Source: an uncultured Gammaproteobacteria bacterium (lineage in GTDB: Bacteria; Pseudomonadota; Gammaproteobacteria; Pseudomonadales; DT-91). Taken from it: 11,656 nucleotides of DNA. This document shows positions 1 to 7,966 of the stretch, piece by piece. Numbering within the stretch: position 1 is the stretch's first letter; every line of letters starts with the position of its first letter. The position numbers and the translations under genes are program-made. The stretch spans positions 1,830-13,485 of the forward strand of contig CAKMZU010000058.1 in NCBI GenBank assembly GCA_929200485.1, written 5' to 3'. The notes under the pieces are model-generated. The model saw only the letters and a list, made by a program, of their open reading frames with translations, made no database searches and was not told where the DNA came from.

Positions 1-120
1 ACATACACCTTAAGCTACTACTTACAACAAGGGCAGTTCGAAGAGTATGAAACCTTGCTTGAAGAAATAAGCCTGGATTTTGAAGACAATTTCCAGCAGT
101 GGCTTGAGCAGTTTGAATAG
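1..120 (+). CDS. C-terminal fragment of an unidentified protein
   Basis: An open frame enters from the left edge and ends at TAG 118-120, giving 39 residues. The fragment is acidic and rich in Glu, Gln and aromatics (ending WLEQFE), with no cysteine and no membrane segment. The composition suggests the helical tail of a soluble protein. It is too short to assign a family and no start is present. A hairpin follows at 151-191, and rimO starts 212 nt after the stop, so it is probably a separate transcription unit. The frame is open over its whole length, but nothing else confirms that it is coding. Confidence 0.5.
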   Translation, partial: TYTLSYYLQQGQFEEYETLLEEISLDFEDNFQQWLEQFE

Positions 121-150
121 GCCATAAAATTTCTATCGGCCATAGACACT

Positions 151-197
151 GACTGATTACCCCCTGATAAAAGCAGGGCAGCTGATCAGTCTTAATT
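151..197 (+). terminator. Hairpin after the upstream gene, possible terminator
   Basis: A 7-bp outer stem pairs GACTGAT (151-157) with ATCAGTC (185-191). A 5-bp inner stem pairs CCCTG (162-166) with CAGGG (174-178), separated by unpaired bases. A short weak T/A stretch (TTAATT) follows. It lies about 30 nt after the stop at 120, which suits transcript ending. The T tract is poor, so it may instead be a structured 3' end. Confidence 0.4.
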
Positions 198-269
198 GCT
201 ATCGACTCGATCAAGGTTCAATAATAACATTTCTGTGAATACCCCCCTTTCCATGACTTGCTGAATCGC

Positions 270-275
270 TATAAT
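270..275 (+). promoter_or_regulatory. Possible -10 box for rimO
   Basis: A perfect TATAAT lies 57 nt before the rimO start codon. No good -35 hexamer is present at 16-18 nt upstream; the bases there are pyrimidine-rich (CCTTTC). It would give a leader of about 50 nt. The call rests on the -10 match and position only. Confidence 0.35.
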
Positions 276-332
276 ACGCGTTTCTAACACACTCCCGCAT
301 ATCCAAAACCTTTTCCATGAGTACCACTCCCC

Positions 333-1664
333 ATGAGTAATAATAAAGTCGGTTTTATTTCCCTAGGCTGCCCTAAAGCCCTCGTTGACTCTGAGCGCAT
401 CCTGACCGAGCTTAAACGGGACGGTTACGAGATTGTTAACAATTATCAGCAATCCGATCTTGTTATCGTTAACACCTGCGGGTTTATTGATGATGCCAAA
501 AAAGAATCCCTAGAAACCATTCAAGAAGCCATGAATGAAAATGGCAAAGTCATTGTCACAGGCTGCATGGGTAAAGGTAAAGATGCTGAAACCATCAAGG
601 AACTCAACCCAGATATTTTAGCAGTGACTGCGCCTCAAGCTTACGAGGCCGTTATGGATGTGGTGCACACCAACATTCCGCCCAAGCGTGAGCACAACCC
701 ATTGGTCGATCTTGTGCCGCCACAGGGAGTAAAGCTCACACCAAGACATTATTCTTATCTTAAAATATCCGAAGGCTGCAACCACAGCTGTAGCTTTTGC
801 ATCATCCCTGATATGCGAGGCAAACTGGTTAGCCGCCCCGTTGAAAGCGTGCTCGAAGAAGCTCAGCGTCTAAAAGATTCAGGTACAAAAGAATTATTAG
901 TTATTTCTCAAGATACCAGTGCTTACGGGGTTGATCGAAAATACCAGACGGGATTTTTTAATGGGCGCCCTACCAAGACAAAAATTGACGCGCTAAGTGA
1001 AGCTTTGGGTGAATTGGATATCTGGGTACGCTTACATTATGTCTACCCCTACCCTAATGTTGATAATCTAATGCCTCTAATGCAATCAGGCCATATACTG
1101 CCTTACTTGGATATTCCTTTTCAGCATGCCAGCCCCAGTATTTTAAAAGCGATGAAACGCCCTGCGCACGCAGAAAACACCTTGGCACGAATCCATAAAT
1201 GGCGACAGGAAGTTCCAGATATAACCCTTAGATCCACTTTTGTTGTTGGATTTCCAGGTGAAACCGAAGACGACTTTACTCAACTACTCGACTGGTTAGA
1301 AGAAGCGCAGCTTGATCGGGTGGGATGCTTTACCTATAGCCCAGTTGATGGTGCCAAGGCGAATGACTTGCCCAACCATGTTCCGGAAGAAATCAAACAG
1401 GAACGTCACGCACGCTTTATGGAAGCCCAGCAAAAAATCAGCACGAAAAAACTCGCCGCAAAAGCTGGCCAAACCATGCAAGTACTTGTTGATGAAGTTG
1501 ATGGCGAAGGCATTGTCGCCCGCACCAAAGGGGACGCGCCTGAAATTGATGGGTTGGTGTATATTAATGATTACCATGATGCCAAACCCGGCGATTTCCT
1601 TGATGTAACTATCACCCACTCAGACGAATATGACCTCTGGGCAGAGCCCAAGGCAAATTCTTAA
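333..1664 (+). CDS. rimO: Ribosomal protein S12 methylthiotransferase RimO
   Basis: RimO is a radical-SAM enzyme that adds a methylthio group to the beta carbon of an aspartate in ribosomal protein S12, acting in the cytoplasm. The 443-aa product matches the usual length of about 440. The N-terminal UPF0004/MTTase domain (about residues 5-120) carries the three cysteines expected to bind the auxiliary cluster: C13 (LGCPK), C49 (NTCGF) and C78 (TGCMG). The radical-SAM motif CNHSCSFC gives C149, C153 and C156. [11 protein letters not shown] and the C-terminal TRAM-like region (about 375-443, with [10 protein letters not shown]) favour RimO over MiaB. No clear Shine-Dalgarno precedes ATG 333, and a 7-codon ORF (317-340) overlaps the start. 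The hopJ-family gene begins 38 nt after the stop, so the two may be cotranscribed. Confidence 0.97.
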   Translation: MSNNKVGFISLGCPKALVDSERILTELKRDGYEIVNNYQQSDLVIVNTCGFIDDAKKESLETIQEAMNENGKVIVTGCMGKGKDAETIKELNPDILAVTAPQAYEAVMDVVHTNIPPKREHNPLVDLVPPQGVKLTPRHYSYLKISEGCNHSCSFCIIPDMRGKLVSRPVESVLEEAQRLKDSGTKELLVISQDTSAYGVDRKYQTGFFNGRPTKTKIDALSEALGELDIWVRLHYVYPYPNVDNLMPLMQSGHILPYLDIPFQHASPSILKAMKRPAHAENTLARIHKWRQEVPDITLRSTFVVGFPGETEDDFTQLLDWLEEAQLDRVGCFTYSPVDGAKANDLPNHVPEEIKQERHARFMEAQQKISTKKLAAKAGQTMQVLVDEVDGEGIVARTKGDAPEIDGLVYINDYHDAKPGDFLDVTITHSDEYDLWAEPKANS

Positions 1665-1701
1665 GAGACAAACACATAGAGAACCCCAGTAGAGAAATTT
1701 C

Positions 1702-2046
1702 ATGACCATCGACCAACTGATTGAACAAGTAAAAACTGCACCCGACACCGTAGAATTCAAATCTGTTATTGAGACCATAGAGCAAAACTATCAATTCGCC
1801 CCCACTGCATTTAGTAATGGATCGGTTGAAAATACCGCTGATACCAATCAAGGCTCTTGTAAGATCTTTGCCTTTGCCAAACTCAATGGTTTAACACAAG
1901 AGCAAACCCTGCCGCTTTTTGGGCAATTCTATTTTGACGACGTACTCAAACACCCAGAAGCTGAAAACCATGCCAACATTCGTGAATTTATGAAAACAGG
2001 ATGGAATGGTGTTAGTTTCAAAGGAACACCCCTAACGAAAAACTAA
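1702..2046 (+). CDS. HopJ-family (type III effector-like) protein
   Basis: This 114-aa protein reads as a member of the HopJ family (Pfam HopJ). The family takes its name from a Pseudomonas syringae effector, but it is found in many gammaproteobacteria without type III secretion and its biochemical role is unknown. Recognisable family segments are the NGSVENTADTNQGSCKIFAFA stretch near residues 39-59, then LFGQFYFDDVLKHPEAENHANIREFM and GWNGVSF towards the C-terminus. The length is typical of the short housekeeping form. There is no signal peptide or membrane segment. It lies 38 nt downstream of rimO with only a weak purine-rich site (AGAG) before the ATG. No type III secretion genes occur nearby, so I would not call it a virulence effector. 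Confidence 0.85.
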   Translation: MTIDQLIEQVKTAPDTVEFKSVIETIEQNYQFAPTAFSNGSVENTADTNQGSCKIFAFAKLNGLTQEQTLPLFGQFYFDDVLKHPEAENHANIREFMKTGWNGVSFKGTPLTKN

Positions 2047-2111
2047 CCATAGTTGAACTTTACTCCTCAATACAAGCTCTTAATATTTAAGTACAAGTTG
2101 AGGTGTTATCT

Positions 2112-2252
2112 ATGTTTAGAATTTCAATGTTTATTTTATCTTCGCTACTAATTTTTTCTCATCAGAGCCAATCTACACCAAAAAGAAGCCACTTAAATCA
2201 CACCAGTTTAACGGTAAAGGCTATGGATGGACTAATCTCCCCTCAATTTTGA
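2112..2252 (+). CDS. Signal-peptide ORF, probably the frameshifted 5' part of the next gene
   Basis: ATG 2112 is preceded by GAGGT (2100-2104) at 7-nt spacing, the best ribosome-binding site in this locus. The 46-aa product starts with a clear export signal: Met-Phe-Arg, then a hydrophobic core (ISMFILSSLLIF), then polar residues. After about residue 24 the reading is unremarkable and ends at TGA 2250-2252, which overlaps the downstream ATG as TGATG. The downstream frame is open from 2120, so a single -1 change at the A run 2180-2184 would fuse the signal to the body. It may be a gene 5' end separated by an indel, or a real short peptide coupled to the next ORF. Confidence 0.45.
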   Translation: MFRISMFILSSLLIFSHQSQSTPKRSHLNHTSLTVKAMDGLISPQF

Positions 2253-2764
2253 TGCCTCTTTTTAGTGATAAGCGGAAAAGTCATAATCAACGACTTACAA
2301 AGCAAGATGAGCGAGATATCAGGCATGCTTTACTAGACAAAATCCCAGCCCATGAATCTTATTCAAAAAAAGACATGCACACTTATCTACTCGTGTTAAC
2401 TAATTTTATTAACAAAAAAATACCGGGACAGAAAACGACCCCAGGGTTAAAGAAAAATGGCGTCTTTGACGTTCAGCGTTTCAAAAAAGATCTGAATGAG
2501 TTTGAACTCGCTACGATTTTGCAAAACCCGGGCATACTCTCCACCCTAAGTAGTTATCCCGAGTCAGATATGGAACTAAGATTGATGAGAGGAGACTTTA
2601 AAAAAGGTAATGCCTTAAAAATTCAACAAAAAAATACATCTCAAAACCCACCCAAAGAAAAGCATGATGGGGAGGCTTATACAATCCATGATTGGAATAA
2701 CATACTCAAACAGTCTTTCCAGCATTCCCCAAAGAAGCTTAAAACAAAACACGTTCGATATTAG
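2252..2764 (+). CDS. Hypothetical basic protein, probably the body of an exported protein
   Basis: The product is 170 aa from ATG 2252 (or 171 from TTG 2249). I do not recognise it. It is rich in Lys, Gln, Asn and Ser and strongly basic at both ends, ending KKLKTKHVRY. It has no cysteine and no membrane segment. A central segment (TYLLVLTNFINKK) looks helical. No Shine-Dalgarno precedes 2252, so translation would need coupling to the upstream ORF (TGATG overlap) or a frameshift. The same frame stays open back to 2120 and encodes plausible protein such as NGKGYGWTNLPSIL just before this Met. A -1 shift near 2181-2185 would yield a 217-aa protein with an N-terminal signal peptide. The locus is therefore either a slightly broken gene, a sequencing error, or a frameshift-decoded one. 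Confidence 0.55.
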   Translation: MPLFSDKRKSHNQRLTKQDERDIRHALLDKIPAHESYSKKDMHTYLLVLTNFINKKIPGQKTTPGLKKNGVFDVQRFKKDLNEFELATILQNPGILSTLSSYPESDMELRLMRGDFKKGNALKIQQKNTSQNPPKEKHDGEAYTIHDWNNILKQSFQHSPKKLKTKHVRY

Positions 2765-2812
2765 TATAGTGAAGATTCGACCATTGAGAATCATAAAGAC
2801 ATGCACAGCCAA

Positions 2813-2834
2813 AGGGGAAAAATTAGCTTCCCCT
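2813..2834. terminator. Stem-loop between convergent genes
   Basis: AGGGGAA (2813-2819) pairs with TTCCCCT (2828-2834) around an 8-nt A/T-rich loop. It lies between the stop of the hypothetical gene (2764) and the end of xthA (2877), where a bidirectional terminator would be expected. No T tract follows on either strand, so termination is uncertain. Confidence 0.3.
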
Positions 2835-2876
2835 GCAAGGCATACATGAACAGTTTTGACGTTGAGTTGTCTTTAA

Positions 2877-3692
2877 TTAGAAATCAAAATCCGCCCAAAT
2901 TGGCGCATGATCTGATGGCTTTTCCAAGCCGCGGATCGAATAACTGATATCTGCCGACTGGCAGGATTTGAGCAATGGCTCATTGACAAGAATATGATCA
3001 ATACGTAATCCACGTTTAGGATCATCGTTAAAACCCTTGGAGCGATAATCAAACCAACTGAATTTATCCATGGATTCAGGGTAAAAATGACGATAGGTAT
3101 CTTTAAGCCCAGTCGCCATCAAGTTATCATACCATTCACGTTCTTCAGGCAAGAATGAACACTTGCCTTGCTGTAACCATCGCTTACGATTATTTTCACC
3201 AATACCTATATCAAAATCGGTTGGAGAAATATTCATATCGCCCATCACTAATAGGCCGTCCGAATCCTTTTTAATCTCTTCAAGATAATTAATCAGATCT
3301 TTGTAGAATTTTTCTTTCGCAGGGAATTTTGTCTCATGCTTGCGACTTTCCCCCTGCGGGAAATAGCCATTTAACACATCAATCTTTTTGCCATTAATGT
3401 CATATCGCGCATGAATTAATCGACGTTGCGCATCTTCAGCATCTGAGGGAAAGCCCTTTTGAACAAATTCAGGCGGCTTCTTTGACGCTAAAGCCACACC
3501 ATAATGACCTTTCTGACCAAAAATCTCAAAATGCCAATCAAGATGGGCCAGATCATCAAATGGAAACTGGTCGTCATGCACTTTAATTTCCTGAAAGCCG
3601 ATAATGTCTGGGTCTAACTCAGCTTTTAGCGCATCCAACTGATGAAATCGGGCTCGAATCCCATTGATATTAAAACTGACAACTCTAACCAC
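2877..3692 (-). CDS. xthA: Exodeoxyribonuclease III (AP endonuclease XthA)
   Basis: XthA is the Mg-dependent AP endonuclease and 3'-5' exonuclease of base-excision repair. The product aligns along its full length with the E. coli type of about 268 aa. Visible catalytic-site motifs of the exonuclease-endonuclease-phosphatase fold, in order, are [59 protein letters not shown] and the terminal [10 protein letters not shown] with the active-site His. I chose GTG at 3690-3692 (271 aa) because it aligns with the family start and has GAGAG at a good distance. The frame opens 7 codons earlier at a TTG (3713), giving 278 aa without family support. The gene diverges from gcvP and converges on the hypothetical gene. 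Confidence 0.96.
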   Translation of the reverse strand: MVRVVSFNINGIRARFHQLDALKAELDPDIIGFQEIKVHDDQFPFDDLAHLDWHFEIFGQKGHYGVALASKKPPEFVQKGFPSDAEDAQRRLIHARYDINGKKIDVLNGYFPQGESRKHETKFPAKEKFYKDLINYLEEIKKDSDGLLVMGDMNISPTDFDIGIGENNRKRWLQQGKCSFLPEEREWYDNLMATGLKDTYRHFYPESMDKFSWFDYRSKGFNDDPKRGLRIDHILVNEPLLKSCQSADISYSIRGLEKPSDHAPIWADFDF

Positions 3693-3720
3693 AAAAAGAC
3701 TCTCTATCGACAAAAAAACT

Positions 3721-3751
3721 ATGGTAACAGTTATCGGGTACTAGGTGTCAA
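3721..3751 (-). promoter_or_regulatory. Possible xthA promoter
   Basis: On the minus strand a perfect TTGACA (3746-3751) is followed after 19 nt by TACCAT (3721-3726, 4 of 6 matches to TATAAT). The 19-nt spacer is longer than ideal. It sits about 30 nt upstream of the chosen GTG start. The -35 is the persuasive part. I found no equally good promoter for gcvP on the other strand of this 180-bp divergent region. Confidence 0.3.
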
Positions 3752-3874
3752 TATAGATTCGCAATGATAATAGTCCCATTTTTGAGCGTTATTTTACTGA
3801 TTTTAGACAGCGATTGTGGTTAAATGCGCGCCTCAAATCTACAGTAAGAAACGATTCTATTAGCGAGGTAAGGT

Positions 3875-6715
3875 TTGTCTTCGATTTTTTTCAGTGATAC
3901 CTCAAAGGATTTTATCAAACGCCATATTGGTTCAAGCCCTGTGCAAACGGCCGAAATGCTGCAGCAGCTAGGTGTCTCTTCAGTTAATGAACTCATCAAC
4001 GAAACTGTGCCTGCGGGTATTCAGCTCAATCAACCCTTACCCATTGACAAAGACACTCTTTCAGAACAAGCGTTCTTAAAGCAGGCAAAAAGCTATGCTT
4101 TGCAAAACAAACTTCACGATTGCTATTTAGGCATGGGGTTTTATCCAACACACACCCCTAGCGTTATTTTACGAAACATTTTTGAAAACCCCAGCTGGTA
4201 CACCGCCTACACCCCCTACCAGCCTGAAATTGCACAAGGCCGACTGGAAGCCCTGACCAATTTCCAGCAAATGGTAATGGATTTAACCCAAATGCCTTTG
4301 GCGAATGCTTCCCTTTTGGATGAGGCAACAGCCGCTGCCGAAGCCATGGCAATGAGTCAGCGCATTGTTAAGAAAAACAAAAGCTTACATTATTTTGTTG
4401 ATCAATATTGTCACCCGCAAACGATCAATGTAATTAAAACGCGCGCAGAACATTTTGGTTTTAATCTGATTATTGGTGACATCAACAAGGAACTTAATGA
4501 ACATGAGATTTTCGGGGCATTAATTCAATATCCAGATACCTTGGGTACCGTTAATGACCTGTCGCCCATTATCGAATCTATCCATCAAAAAAACGCCATT
4601 GCGACCGTAGCCACTGACCTCTTAAGTCTATGTTTACTCAAAGCACCGGGTGAGATGGGTGCAGATATTGTTGTCGGCAATAGCCAACGCTTTGGCGTCC
4701 CTATGGGCTATGGTGGACCACATGCCGCATTTTTTGCCTGCTCTGAAGCGCATAAACGAGCGATGCCTGGAAGAATTATCGGTTTATCAAAAGACAGCCA
4801 GAAAAAACCGGCTTATCGCATGGCCATGCAAACACGTGAGCAACACATTCGCCGAGAAAAGGCGACCAGTAACATCTGTACCTCACAAGCACTATTAGCC
4901 ATCATGGCAAGTTTTTATGCGATTTATCATGGTGCATCCGGTCTCAAGGCAATCGCCACGCGTATTCATAACACAACGCAATTCTTGGCCAGAGCACTTG
5001 AAGAAATTGGTTTTGAGGTCGTTAACACCAGCTACTTCGATACAATTTCAATCAAAACCGAGCAGGCACCATCCATCCATCAAAAAGCCTTGTCTCAACA
5101 GGTCAACCTACGATTAATTGATGATCAGCACATCGGGATTAGTTTGCATGAGTGCCTCGATGAACAAGCGTTTATTAAATTATTACGCGTATTTGGCATA
5201 GAAGAAACCGCCTTTGAGTCGTCCACCACCATTGCCATTCCAGAGAATTTACAGCGCTCAACCGAGTTTTTAACGCACCCTGTTTTTAATCAATATCAGA
5301 GTGAAACAGAATTGATGCGCTATATGCGACGACTTGAAAATAAAGATGTTGCTCTGAATCACTCCATGATTTCCCTAGGGTCCTGTACCATGAAATTAAA
5401 TGCAGCGACTGAAATGCTGCCTGTTTCCTGGCCCGAATTTGCCCATCTTCACCCATATGTCCCTAAAGACCAAGCTGCAGGCTACCAAGCCATATTTAAT
5501 GAGCTCATCGAGATGCTTAAAGCCGTTACTGGCTATGATGCCATTTCACTTCAGCCTAACGCAGGTTCACAAGGAGAATACGCAGGGCTTCTTGCGATTA
5601 AATCCTATTTTGAGAGCAAAAACGAAAGCCACCGCAATATTTGCCTCATCCCCTCTTCTGCTCACGGAACAAATCCGGCAAGCGCTGCGATGGCAGGGAT
5701 GAAAGTTGTCATTATCAATTGTGATTCTGAAGGCAATGTGGATATTGACGATCTTAAGCAAAAAGTCGCCCTCTATCAGGAGAATATCGCATGCTTGATG
5801 GTGACTTACCCTTCGACCCACGGGGTATTTGAAGAAGGCATTCAAGACATCTGCGAGTTAATTCATGAGGCTGGCGGCCAGGTGTATGTTGATGGTGCCA
5901 ACATGAACGCCCTTGTTGGCATTGCTGCCCCTGGCAAATTTGGCGCAGATGTCTCTCACTTGAACCTGCATAAAACCTTTGCAATTCCCCATGGTGGTGG
6001 TGGCCCAGGTATGGGACCTATTGGTGTAAAAAGCCACCTTGCACCATTTTTACCGGGCAATCCAACAAACACCGCTGAAAAAACGTCGATTTCAGCAACA
6101 GAGTACGGTAGTGCAAGTATTTTGCTGATTTCATGGGCCTACTTATCGCTTTTAGGTAAGGAAGGATTAAAACAATCAACGGAAATGGCCATTGTTCAAG
6201 CAAACTATATTGCTCATCGCTTAAAGCCTTATTACCCGATTCTTTATTCTGGCATCCATGGTCGAGTCGCCCATGAGTGTTTAATTGATATTCGAAGTAT
6301 TAAATCCCTTTCAGGAATTTCTGAAGAAGATATCGCCAAGCGACTGGTAGATTTTGGGTTTCACGCCCCGACCATGTCCTTTCCTGTTGCTGGCACTTTG
6401 ATGATTGAACCAACGGAAAGTGAATCAAAGGCCGAAATTGACCGTTTTTGCGATAGTATGATCCAGATACATCAAGAAATTAAAAAAGTCACTGATGGGT
6501 TTTGGCCCCTTGAGAACAACCCTTTGGTGAACGCACCCCACACTCACGAACGACTGACGGCTAATGACTGGCCCCACCCTTATACCCGTGAAGAAGCTGC
6601 TTATCCTCTAAGCTTTGTTAAAGCAAATAAATATTGGCCACCTGTTGGTCGAGTGGATAATGTCTACGGGGATAGAAACCTTTTTTGTGCCTGCCCGCCT
6701 ATTGAAAACTACTAA
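3875..6715 (+). CDS. gcvP: Glycine dehydrogenase (decarboxylating), P-protein
   Basis: GcvP is the PLP enzyme that decarboxylates glycine and passes the aminomethyl group to lipoyl-GcvH in the glycine cleavage system. The 946-aa chain is the fused single-subunit form (usually about 950-960 aa). The N-terminal half begins near FIKRHIG and the C-terminal half begins near ALNHSMISLGSCTMKLN. The PLP lysine is K700 in HLNLHKTF, followed directly by the glycine-rich loop IPHGGGGPGMGPIGV. The ending RVDNVYGDRNLFCACPP is typical. The start is TTG 3875, with GAGG (3865-3868) 6 nt upstream; the next residues match the family N-terminus. The gcvT and gcvH genes that often precede gcvP are absent here, so they must lie elsewhere if the system is complete. 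I saw no glycine riboswitch in the 160-bp leader. Confidence 0.98.
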   Translation: MSSIFFSDTSKDFIKRHIGSSPVQTAEMLQQLGVSSVNELINETVPAGIQLNQPLPIDKDTLSEQAFLKQAKSYALQNKLHDCYLGMGFYPTHTPSVILRNIFENPSWYTAYTPYQPEIAQGRLEALTNFQQMVMDLTQMPLANASLLDEATAAAEAMAMSQRIVKKNKSLHYFVDQYCHPQTINVIKTRAEHFGFNLIIGDINKELNEHEIFGALIQYPDTLGTVNDLSPIIESIHQKNAIATVATDLLSLCLLKAPGEMGADIVVGNSQRFGVPMGYGGPHAAFFACSEAHKRAMPGRIIGLSKDSQKKPAYRMAMQTREQHIRREKATSNICTSQALLAIMASFYAIYHGASGLKAIATRIHNTTQFLARALEEIGFEVVNTSYFDTISIKTEQAPSIHQKALSQQVNLRLIDDQHIGISLHECLDEQAFIKLLRVFGIEETAFESSTTIAIPENLQRSTEFLTHPVFNQYQSETELMRYMRRLENKDVALNHSMISLGSCTMKLNAATEMLPVSWPEFAHLHPYVPKDQAAGYQAIFNELIEMLKAVTGYDAISLQPNAGSQGEYAGLLAIKSYFESKNESHRNICLIPSSAHGTNPASAAMAGMKVVIINCDSEGNVDIDDLKQKVALYQENIACLMVTYPSTHGVFEEGIQDICELIHEAGGQVYVDGANMNALVGIAAPGKFGADVSHLNLHKTFAIPHGGGGPGMGPIGVKSHLAPFLPGNPTNTAEKTSISATEYGSASILLISWAYLSLLGKEGLKQSTEMAIVQANYIAHRLKPYYPILYSGIHGRVAHECLIDIRSIKSLSGISEEDIAKRLVDFGFHAPTMSFPVAGTLMIEPTESESKAEIDRFCDSMIQIHQEIKKVTDGFWPLENNPLVNAPHTHERLTANDWPHPYTREEAAYPLSFVKANKYWPPVGRVDNVYGDRNLFCACPPIENY

Positions 6716-6736
6716 CAATAATAAAGCGTTACTGTG

Positions 6737-6755
6737 TTCCCGCTCTTAGCGGGAA
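6737..6755. repeat. REP-like GC-rich palindrome after gcvP
   Basis: TTCCCGCT (6737-6744) and AGCGGGAA (6748-6755) form a perfect 8-bp stem with a 3-nt CTT loop, 22 nt after the gcvP stop. No T run follows. Hairpins of this TTCCCGC/GCGGGAA type are common dispersed extragenic palindromes in proteobacteria and often lie just after genes. It may stabilise the gcvP 3' end. Only one copy is visible here, so repetition in the genome is inferred. Confidence 0.5.
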
Positions 6756-6799
6756 TGCCAGCTTATTCATTGTTATAGCTTAATCAAAAAATCCCGATA

Positions 6800-6830
6800 T
6801 TAACCAATTATTATCCGTCTATTCTATGAT
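6800..6830 (+). promoter_or_regulatory. Possible gap promoter
   Basis: TATGAT at 6825-6830 (5 of 6 matches to TATAAT) lies downstream of a weak TTAACC at 6800-6805, with a 19-nt spacer. Transcription would begin near 6837 and the leader would then contain the hairpin at 6860-6891. The -35 is poor, so this is tentative. Confidence 0.3.
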
Positions 6831-6859
6831 TTAGGCACTCATTTGTGTCGCTCAGGAAC

Positions 6860-6898
6860 TTAATCGTTTTCTTCTCATCAAAAACGATTAATTTTTAT
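6860..6898 (+). terminator. Intrinsic terminator just upstream of gap
   Basis: TTAATCGTTTT (6860-6870) and AAAACGATTAA (6881-6891) form a perfect 11-bp stem with a 10-nt loop, followed by TTTTTAT. This is the most convincing rho-independent terminator shape in the window. It ends only about 15 nt before the gap ATG (6916). It could end gcvP transcripts 145 nt past the stop. If the gap promoter lies upstream of it, it could instead act as an attenuator in the gap leader. Confidence 0.65.
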
Positions 6899-6915
6899 AT
6901 TATTAGGTTCAATGA

Positions 6916-7923
6916 ATGGCTTATCGGGTTGCAATCAATGGCTACGGTCGAATTGGCAGAAATATTTTACGCGCGTTCTATGATAAAAAAGAAGCTAACG
7001 ACATAGAAATCATAGCCATTAATGACCTTGCCCCCGCGGATATTAATGCGCATTTAACGCAATATGACTCCATTCATGGTGTCTTCACAAAAAACGTATC
7101 TGCCGAAGGGGGTTTCTTAACAATTGAAGGCGATAAGATTCAACTTTTTCAGGAATCCAACCCTGCTGATTTACCTTGGAAGGACCTCAATATTGATCTT
7201 GTATTAGAATGTTCAGGGCAATTTTTAACCAAAGAGCTCGCTTCTTTGCATATTCACGCTGGCGCTAAGAAAGTACTTCTTTCTGCGCCATCCAATGATG
7301 CCGATGCCATGGTTGTTTATGGCGTTAATCATGAGATCCTTACCGGATCGGATAACATCATTTCAAACGCCTCATGCACCACCAATTGCCTTGCGCCTCT
7401 GGCAAAGGTACTACATGAAAGTATTGGCATAGAGCAAGGTATGATGACAACCATACACGCCTACACCAACGACCAAACCAACCACGATAGCTTCCACTAC
7501 GATCTTTATCGTGCCAGAGCCTGTGCATTATCGATGATTCCAACAAAAACAGGGGCTGCGTCTGCCGTTGGCAAGGTGTTACCAGAATTAAACGGGAAAC
7601 TTGATGGTATGGCGGTGAGAATCCCTAGTGCCAATGTCTCGCTAGTCGATCTGCAATTTCGAGCACTTAAATCAACCTCTGTTGCAGAAGTAAACGACCT
7701 GATTAAAATAGCCGCCGAAGACGACATGCACTCTGTTCTAGCCTACTCCGACAAACCTCTGGTTTCTGTCGATTTTAACCATACCTCAGCCTCTTGTCAC
7801 TTTGACGCAAAGCAAACGATGGTCAATGATCAATGGGTCAAGGTCATGGCTTGGTATGATAACGAATGGGGGTTTGCCTGCCGGATGCTTGATGTTGCAA
7901 ACTACCTAAACAAGCATATATAA
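6916..7923 (+). CDS. gap: Glyceraldehyde-3-phosphate dehydrogenase, type I
   Basis: This cytoplasmic glycolytic/gluconeogenic enzyme interconverts glyceraldehyde-3-phosphate and 1,3-bisphosphoglycerate. The length of 335 aa is normal. The N-terminal Rossmann motif is INGYGRIGR (residues 8-16). The Asp in IAINDL (D37) marks an NAD-preferring site. The catalytic segment SNASCTTNCLAP has the nucleophile C154, and its partner is H181 in TTIHAYTNDQ. TGAASAVGKVLPEL and WYDNEWGFACRMLD are standard C-terminal signatures. The Epd (erythrose-4-phosphate dehydrogenase) possibility is less likely, because the catalytic-domain loop HAYTNDQ and the TGAA motif are of the GAPDH kind. The start ATG 6916 has AGG 9 nt upstream. 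It stands alone, directly after an intrinsic terminator, and converges on the paralog array with 43 bp between stops. Confidence 0.95.
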   Translation: MAYRVAINGYGRIGRNILRAFYDKKEANDIEIIAINDLAPADINAHLTQYDSIHGVFTKNVSAEGGFLTIEGDKIQLFQESNPADLPWKDLNIDLVLECSGQFLTKELASLHIHAGAKKVLLSAPSNDADAMVVYGVNHEILTGSDNIISNASCTTNCLAPLAKVLHESIGIEQGMMTTIHAYTNDQTNHDSFHYDLYRARACALSMIPTKTGAASAVGKVLPELNGKLDGMAVRIPSANVSLVDLQFRALKSTSVAEVNDLIKIAAEDDMHSVLAYSDKPLVSVDFNHTSASCHFDAKQTMVNDQWVKVMAWYDNEWGFACRMLDVANYLNKHI

Positions 7924-7966
7924 GCTGTAAAGACATTCCCTCAATTAAGACTTGTGATAAGGTCGG

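Noticed and set aside
1612..1851. A 79-aa minus-strand ORF across the end of rimO and start of hopJ
   Set aside because: Both strongly supported plus-strand genes cover it, and the protein has no recognisable features.
1702..2046. Reading the HopJ-family gene as evidence for a type III secretion effector locus
   Set aside because: The family is widespread in bacteria lacking type III secretion, and no secretion or chaperone gene is near.
3714..3874. A glycine riboswitch in the gcvP leader
   Set aside because: No recognisable paired glycine-aptamer arrangement or expression platform is seen, and the leader is short.
7924..7966. A terminator between the convergent gap and paralog 1
   Set aside because: The 43-bp gap shows no convincing stem or T tract.
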